Assembly: GCA_007117175.1 (NCBI GenBank)
Contig: SKGZ01000282.1
Span: 1 to 10,415 of the forward strand
DNA length: 10,415 nt
Reading direction: 5' to 3'
Source of the DNA: Bacteriovoracales bacterium
GTDB lineage: Bacteria; Bdellovibrionota; Bacteriovoracia; Bacteriovoracales; Bacteriovoracaceae
The translations under genes and the position numbers were made by a program. The stretch's first letter is position 1. Every line of letters begins with the position of its first letter. The notes under the pieces were generated by a model, which worked only from the letters and a program-made list of their open reading frames with translations, ran no database searches and was not told where the DNA came from. Below are positions 6,671 through 10,415 of the stretch, one piece after another.

Positions 6671-7825
6671 CTATTGATCTCTTGCAACTTGTCTGGAGCT
6701 CTTTGACCTTTGCTTAGGCTGTGTAATTTTTTTCTTCTTTTGTTTTTGGGTAGGTTCTTGTAACTCTTTAGCTTTTAGCAACGCTTTAGAGATATCGAGT
6801 CTCCCAGCTGAGGCAACTTTTCCTTCAAATTGTTTTTCCTTCTCAACTGTTTCCACTATGATTGATTTGATCTTTTCAGCTGAGTAATGTGGATACATGG
6901 ACTTGATCAGTGCGGCGGCACCTGTGACAAAGGCAGTTGCCTGACTCGTTCCAGTCATCATTTCTGAAACAGGACTGGTGGCAGCTAATGCATTAGCAAT
7001 TTCGCTATTAGTTTTCTGTTTAGGTTGAATAAAGGCAGAGTTGATACGGTAGCCAGGAGCCGCCAAGTCCACCGTTTGATCTCCCCAATTGGAAGAATTA
7101 AGTAGACGCACTTGAGGATTATAGGATCCTACAGAGATAATATTGGAAAGTCGATAAGATGCCGGGTAATACCCTTCTTTATTTGAGTCAATATTCTTTC
7201 CATCATTGCCAGCTGCTGCCACTACTAGTATGCCTTTTTTACGGGCAAGTTCTAAGATCTCTTTTTCTTGTGAACTGGCCTCAGGCCCACCACCAGAGTA
7301 GTTAATAATGTCAACATTGGCCTCTACAGCATAGCGTAGCGCCTTAATCGTTGCGGCCAGGTTTTGTTGCCCTGAAGCCTTAGGGCTAAAGTACTTCACT
7401 GGTAAAATGCGCACATCTGGAAAAATACTGCGGATAATCCCGGCGACATGCGTTCCGTGACCGTGTTCATCATGGGGGCGAGTGGTCACCTTCTTTAATG
7501 AAAAATCCATTCCAAATTCAGAGGGAGTAGCCTTTTTATTTTTAAAATATAAACTCTCTTGCAAAAAGGGGTGCGAGTAATCAATACCTGTGTCGACTAC
7601 TGCCACTGTGACTGGTCGGTTCATTTTAAAGATTTTTAATGCTTTCTCTAATTGAATAGATGGGTCTTTGACAGTTTTAGTTTTAAGAGGTTGAATCCCC
7701 CAGCTGGCATACTGAGATTGAATGAGTTGATCAATCTCTTGGGCAGAATAACTTTTTCCCCAACTACTTAAGGAGAGACCCAAAAGTAAAAGCAGTAAAT
7801 GACTCACTCTACATTTAAAAACCAT
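6671..7825 (-). CDS. Secreted subtilisin-family serine protease (peptidase family S8)
   Basis: The 384-residue product is an exported endopeptidase. A signal peptide (Leu-rich core 10-20, cleavage near residue 28) is followed by the S8 domain (about 40-350). The catalytic triad is intact: Asp78 in VAVVDTGID, His123 in HGHGTHVAG, and Ser294 in MTGTSQATAFVTGAAAL. The oxyanion Asn207 lies in AAAGNDG. Sequence resembling the start of a mature subtilase (SWGIQ, 41-45) begins soon after the signal peptide, so a classical inhibitory prodomain of 70-80 residues is missing. The tail (359-384) is strongly basic with a KKKK run, and no sorting or membrane anchor is seen. A good AAAGGA site lies 7 bases before the ATG. 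It precedes lnt by 18 bases and is divergent from the trypsin-like lipoprotein. The substrate cannot be told from sequence. Confidence 0.95.
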   Translation of the reverse strand: MVFKCRVSHLLLLLLGLSLSSWGKSYSAQEIDQLIQSQYASWGIQPLKTKTVKDPSIQLEKALKIFKMNRPVTVAVVDTGIDYSHPFLQESLYFKNKKATPSEFGMDFSLKKVTTRPHDEHGHGTHVAGIIRSIFPDVRILPVKYFSPKASGQQNLAATIKALRYAVEANVDIINYSGGGPEASSQEKEILELARKKGILVVAAAGNDGKNIDSNKEGYYPASYRLSNIISVGSYNPQVRLLNSSNWGDQTVDLAAPGYRINSAFIQPKQKTNSEIANALAATSPVSEMMTGTSQATAFVTGAAALIKSMYPHYSAEKIKSIIVETVEKEKQFEGKVASAGRLDISKALLKAKELQEPTQKQKKKKITQPKQRSKSSRQVARDQ

Positions 7826-7860
7826 GAGTTAATCCTTTTGTCATTAATTTAGTCACAGGA

Positions 7861-7895
7861 CTACGCCTTTCTGGAACTATTGGTGCAAGGCGTAG
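7861..7895. repeat. Perfect 9-base inverted repeat in the divergent spacer
   Basis: CTACGCCTT (7861-7869) and AAGGCGTAG (7887-7895) flank a 17-base loop. It lies 36-70 bases upstream of the subtilase start. There is no T-run on either side, so it is not an obvious intrinsic terminator. It could be an operator or a structured leader of the subtilase message. Confidence 0.6.
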
Positions 7896-7940
7896 GCCAG
7901 TGGAAAGATTAGTTAATTCAGGTATTTAGAGAAAGCCGAG

Positions 7941-7976
7941 TGTTCTACTGGTGAACAGGTGTTTAAAAATTGTTCA
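7941..7976. promoter_or_regulatory. Cluster of TGTTC/GAACA half-sites
   Basis: Three elements lie within 36 bases: TGTTC (7941-7945), TGAACA (7952-7957) and TGTTCA (7971-7976). The first pair forms TGTTC-N7-GAACA; the second and third form a perfect 6-base inverted repeat with a 13-base gap. The arrangement resembles an operator between divergent genes, but no regulator is identified. Confidence 0.25.
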
Positions 7977-8007
7977 GTTGATGGCAGCTAGTGTAAACTG
8001 GAGTTTT

Positions 8008-8106
8008 ATGCGTCGGTATTTTTTTCATTCACTCATGGCAAGTTTTGAAACTGTGATAGCATTAAGGATAAAGAGAGTAGCCTTATGGAGGGGCTCAAAA
8101 TGTTAA
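8008..8106 (+). CDS. Possible short leader peptide, 32 residues
   Basis: An ATG with GGAG 4 bases upstream (8000-8003) opens a reading frame of 32 codons, rich in Arg and Ser, that ends at TAA (8104-8106), five codon-bases inside the lipoprotein gene in another frame. Such an overlap could couple translation. There is no composition or homology support, so this may be chance. Confidence 0.15.
   Translation: MRRYFFHSLMASFETVIALRIKRVALWRGSKC
8045..8072 (+). promoter_or_regulatory. Tentative promoter of the trypsin-like lipoprotein gene
   Basis: TTGAAA (8045-8050) and GATAAA (8067-8072) are 16 bases apart. Initiation near 8079 would give a leader of about 20 bases that still contains the ribosome binding site. 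The -10 box is weak. Confidence 0.3.
8087..8093 (+). promoter_or_regulatory. Strong ribosome binding site fixing the ATG at 8100
   Basis: GGAGGGG lies 6 bases before the ATG at 8100. A second in-frame ATG at 8085 overlaps this site and would put five extra residues (MEGLK) before the signal peptide; it has only weak purines upstream, so 8100 is preferred. Confidence 0.8.
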
Positions 8107-9473
8107 TAAGGAATATTTTATTTTTATTGGCCTTCATTTCACTAACGACTTCTTGTGGAAAAGAAGCTGTTGATATTGTCCCTGATGATAGGGTCTCTGA
8201 TGATCTCAACCCTGATAACGGTCCTAATCTTTCAGAGATTGCTAAGAACTTTTCACTCACTTGTGATCAAAATGGTGATGCTTGCCCAGAGTATGTTGTG
8301 CAAGTTTTATCTCGTCAAAGAAGTGATGAGCCAGCTCGGGTTTGTACCGGAGTGCTCATTGATTCACAAACAATTTTGACCAGTGCCCTTTGTATTCCAA
8401 ACTTTTTAACTGTCCAGTCCCGTTGTGGTAGAGATGTACATGTTGTCTTTCAAGACTCTACCGGGCAAAAATCCATTGCCTGTCGTGAAATAAAGGCCTT
8501 GAGTCCTACCTCGCGCACTGCTGACCCGGCTAGCTGGGAAAGAGATTACGCACTTTTTGATCTGCGAGAAGAAGTGAGTGGTCTCACGCCAATTGATGGT
8601 AATTTAGAGGGGCTAAAGCATCAGCAAAGAGCGGGACTATGGTATGTTTTAGAAGAAACTCAAGATAAGAGCGTTGTGAGTTTAAAGTCAGATTGTCACG
8701 TGGTTCACAACTCCTTTGTACAGCCATTTGCCACTAATCACTTAGCACCTGTGATGGCACTGACTCACTGTGATGTACCCTCTTCTGCAGCTGGGGGAGT
8801 GATCATTGATAATCAACTTCAACCGAAAGCATTGTATTCGACAGCTCTTGCTCAAGACTGGGTTGACTTGATTTTAAACCAATTACCATTTTCAGGGCAG
8901 ACAGATGTCCCTCATTTTTCTTATATCTTTAGTTATAATTGTATTCCGTTTCTTAACGGAGTCAGTGATGAAAAAAGAAGGCCTGGCTGTAGTGTCAATA
9001 TTAGTAAAGGAACTTTGAGAACGGCTCGTAATAATATGATGAGTGCCTCTGATAGTGTGGTTGAAATTCAGCAGTATATTCGCGATCGCCTGGGTGATGA
9101 GAATAAGTACTTAGCTTGGGGCGTGAGCTTTCATGCCATGGATGACCAGGGAGTCATTGAAACCACTATTCGTCCTCGTTGCTTTAAAAACCATCGAAGT
9201 TGGATCAATGAGTTTCGCAGTGGAACCTGGCCATTTCGAAGTTACGATAAAAGTGCAGTGCGAGATCATAGCTGGCCAGAGTTTTCGATTGATGTCTCTT
9301 TTAATCACAACTTACAAGTGGAAGGGGTGTTAACAGAGGGGCGCTACACTCGTTATGCATTTCGTTTTTCCCCAAGGCAACTTGATGATGGACGATTTTC
9401 TTTTATCGATCTTTATTACAATGATGATCAAAGACCATCAGATCGGTTTGAGCAAATTTGGGTTTGCCAATAA
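8100..9473 (+). CDS. Lipoprotein with trypsin-like fold, probably catalytically dead
   Basis: The 457-residue product starts at 8100. A hydrophobic signal ends in SLTTSC, giving lipidated Cys19 (loose lipobox, Thr at -3), then an acidic linker to about 48. Residues about 52-255 resemble a chymotrypsin-fold (S1) domain: VCTGVLIDSQTILTSALC (81-98) matches the region normally ending TAAHC, with Cys82 and Cys98 placed like the 42-58 disulfide. The catalytic His is Leu97. Asp149 in RDYALFDL matches the triad Asp. The GDSGG site reads SSAAGG (228-233), with Ala231 at the nucleophile. Cys199 and Cys224 could pair. If correct, it cannot cleave by the usual mechanism and may bind peptides or inhibit or present substrates. 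Residues about 275-457 form an unrecognised second domain with Cys281, Cys297, Cys361 and Cys456. It is divergent from the subtilase and ends 6 bases from mltG. The S1 assignment is from motif pattern only. Confidence 0.75.
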   Translation: MLIRNILFLLAFISLTTSCGKEAVDIVPDDRVSDDLNPDNGPNLSEIAKNFSLTCDQNGDACPEYVVQVLSRQRSDEPARVCTGVLIDSQTILTSALCIPNFLTVQSRCGRDVHVVFQDSTGQKSIACREIKALSPTSRTADPASWERDYALFDLREEVSGLTPIDGNLEGLKHQQRAGLWYVLEETQDKSVVSLKSDCHVVHNSFVQPFATNHLAPVMALTHCDVPSSAAGGVIIDNQLQPKALYSTALAQDWVDLILNQLPFSGQTDVPHFSYIFSYNCIPFLNGVSDEKRRPGCSVNISKGTLRTARNNMMSASDSVVEIQQYIRDRLGDENKYLAWGVSFHAMDDQGVIETTIRPRCFKNHRSWINEFRSGTWPFRSYDKSAVRDHSWPEFSIDVSFNHNLQVEGVLTEGRYTRYAFRFSPRQLDDGRFSFIDLYYNDDQRPSDRFEQIWVCQ

Positions 9474-9479
9474 TTCTTT

Positions 9480-10415
9480 TTACTGCTTAAGCTGGCGCCA
9501 GCTTTTGCCCTCTCGATTAGCTCTGGTTCGTTGATACTTAGTGACTGCTTGGTCATGGTCTTTATAATTGGTGCTAAAAACATGGGTGCCATCATTGCGG
9601 CTAACAAAATAGAGATAAGAATGCTCTTCTGGATCCAGTACGGCTTCTATGGCCTCAAGGGATGGATTAGCTATTGGCCCAGGAGGGAGTGAGGGAATTT
9701 TATAAGTATTATAAGCAGTTTTTTCCAATAAATCCTTCTTGCGAAGGTTGCCATCAAAACGCTCCCAGATTCCATAAATGGTAGTGGGATCTGATTGCAA
9801 GCGCATTCTTTTCTTGAGGCGATTATGAAAAACCCCTGCAATTTTTTTTCTTTCAAATCGTGCCCCTGTTTCTTTTTCGACAATAGAAGCTAAAATGATC
9901 ACTTCACTTTCAGAAAGAGAACTTTGAGAAAAGTCTAAATGCTTGGTGGCTTTTCTAAATTGCCTCACCATTTGTTTGATAATATCGCGACTATGACTTT
10001 GAGTAGGAAGGTAGTAGGTATCAGGAAAAAGGTAACCCTCTACATTCTTGGCCGAAATTGCCAGCTCTTGCAGCAATTGCTGGTTGTGTGCTTGATCAAT
10101 GAAATCTTGGCGATCTTCGATGATTTCCTTGTGAACTAGTAAATCAGCAACTTGGTAGAGATTCTTGCCTTCAATGACAGTCACGGTTTCTAGCAGTGCA
10201 TCTCCTGAGACTATTTTATCGATGAGTTGAGACATATTGAGTCCAGGCTCGATGAGAAAAATTCCTTTTTTAAACTGAGTTAAAACACCTTTATACTTTG
10301 CATAGTGGTGAAATAAGCGTGGGTTGGAGATGATTTTTTGATCCCATAGCCGCTGATTGATTTTAGAAAAGGACTCACCGGCGGTGATTTCAAAGCGAGT
10401 TTCAGGCCCCGGGTA
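9480..10415 (-). CDS. mltG: Endolytic murein transglycosylase, 5' end missing
   Basis: MltG cuts nascent glycan strands at the periplasmic face of the inner membrane and helps set strand length. The reading frame stays open to the window edge. The 60 codons before the Met at 10235 are clearly family sequence: an FEITAGES stretch and FKKGIFLIEPG near 10253-10285, of the usual GxY-type module. So 10235 is not the start, and the N-terminal membrane anchor lies beyond base 10415. The 311 visible residues contain EGYLFPDTY, the catalytic motif ASIVEKET (the Glu of IVEK encoded at 9876-9878 matches E. coli Glu218), FHNRLKKRMRLQSDPTTIYG, LPPGPIANPSL and a YFVSRNDGTHVFS end motif. All are intact. The stop lies 6 bases from that of the convergent lipoprotein gene. 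Confidence 0.96.
   Translation of the reverse strand, partial: YPGPETRFEITAGESFSKINQRLWDQKIISNPRLFHHYAKYKGVLTQFKKGIFLIEPGLNMSQLIDKIVSGDALLETVTVIEGKNLYQVADLLVHKEIIEDRQDFIDQAHNQQLLQELAISAKNVEGYLFPDTYYLPTQSHSRDIIKQMVRQFRKATKHLDFSQSSLSESEVIILASIVEKETGARFERKKIAGVFHNRLKKRMRLQSDPTTIYGIWERFDGNLRKKDLLEKTAYNTYKIPSLPPGPIANPSLEAIEAVLDPEEHSYLYFVSRNDGTHVFSTNYKDHDQAVTKYQRTRANREGKSWRQLKQ

Noticed and set aside
8085..8099. ATG at 8085 as start of the trypsin-like lipoprotein
   Set aside because: It overlaps the GGAGGGG site that is ideally placed for the ATG at 8100, and the shorter form gives a standard lipoprotein signal peptide.
9480..10235. Met at 10235 as the start of mltG
   Set aside because: The frame is open through to 10415 and the upstream 60 codons match the MltG family, so the Met is internal.
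1..10415. CRISPR array, tRNA, rRNA, insertion sequence, phage or defence genes
   Set aside because: I looked on both strands and saw no spaced direct repeats, cloverleaf sequences, transposase motifs or known defence domains; the genes are mainly envelope and housekeeping.

Overview
The window reads as chromosomal DNA of an AT-rich Gram-negative bacterium. It encodes LPS-precursor synthesis (KdsD), lipoprotein N-acylation (Lnt), two predicted lipoproteins and a periplasmic murein transglycosylase (MltG). The mix of secreted protease, protease-like lipoprotein, secreted HEAT protein and loose lipoboxes ending in Ser-Cys would suit a Bdellovibrio-like bacterium (Bdellovibrionota). That placement is a judgement from style, not proof. 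I see no tRNA, rRNA, CRISPR array, insertion sequence or phage gene.

Layout. (1) Bases 1-1606, minus strand: a two-gene unit of a divergent ketol-acid reductoisomerase (KARI, IlvC family) homologue followed by panB, joined by a 4-base ATGA overlap; panB runs off the left edge. (2) Bases 1693-3535, plus strand: a good sigma70-type promoter, then a membrane-anchored coiled-coil protein with a long acidic tail, then a small exported HEAT-repeat protein. A perfect hairpin carries the first gene's stop codon and ends two bases before the second gene's start. (3) Bases 3532-4062, minus strand: a small lipoprotein resembling BamC. (4) Bases 4040-5116, plus strand: promoter and kdsD. (5) Bases 5063-7825, minus strand: a secreted subtilisin-family protease followed by lnt. 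(6) A 274-base divergent spacer with an inverted repeat and several TGTTC/GAACA elements. (7) Bases 8100-9473, plus strand: a lipoprotein with a trypsin-like fold whose catalytic His and Ser appear to be replaced. (8) Bases 9480-10415, minus strand: mltG, cut by the right edge.

Most genes serve the envelope: Kdo/LPS supply, lipoprotein maturation, outer-membrane assembly, peptidoglycan strand cleavage and secreted proteolysis. Packing is very tight. All three convergent gene pairs overlap or nearly touch, leaving no room for intrinsic terminators, and I found none.

The two strongest leads are the KARI-like gene coupled to panB, which may be the ketopantoate reductase of the pantothenate pathway rather than a valine/isoleucine enzyme, and the apparently dead trypsin-like lipoprotein, placed back to back with an apparently intact secreted subtilase.
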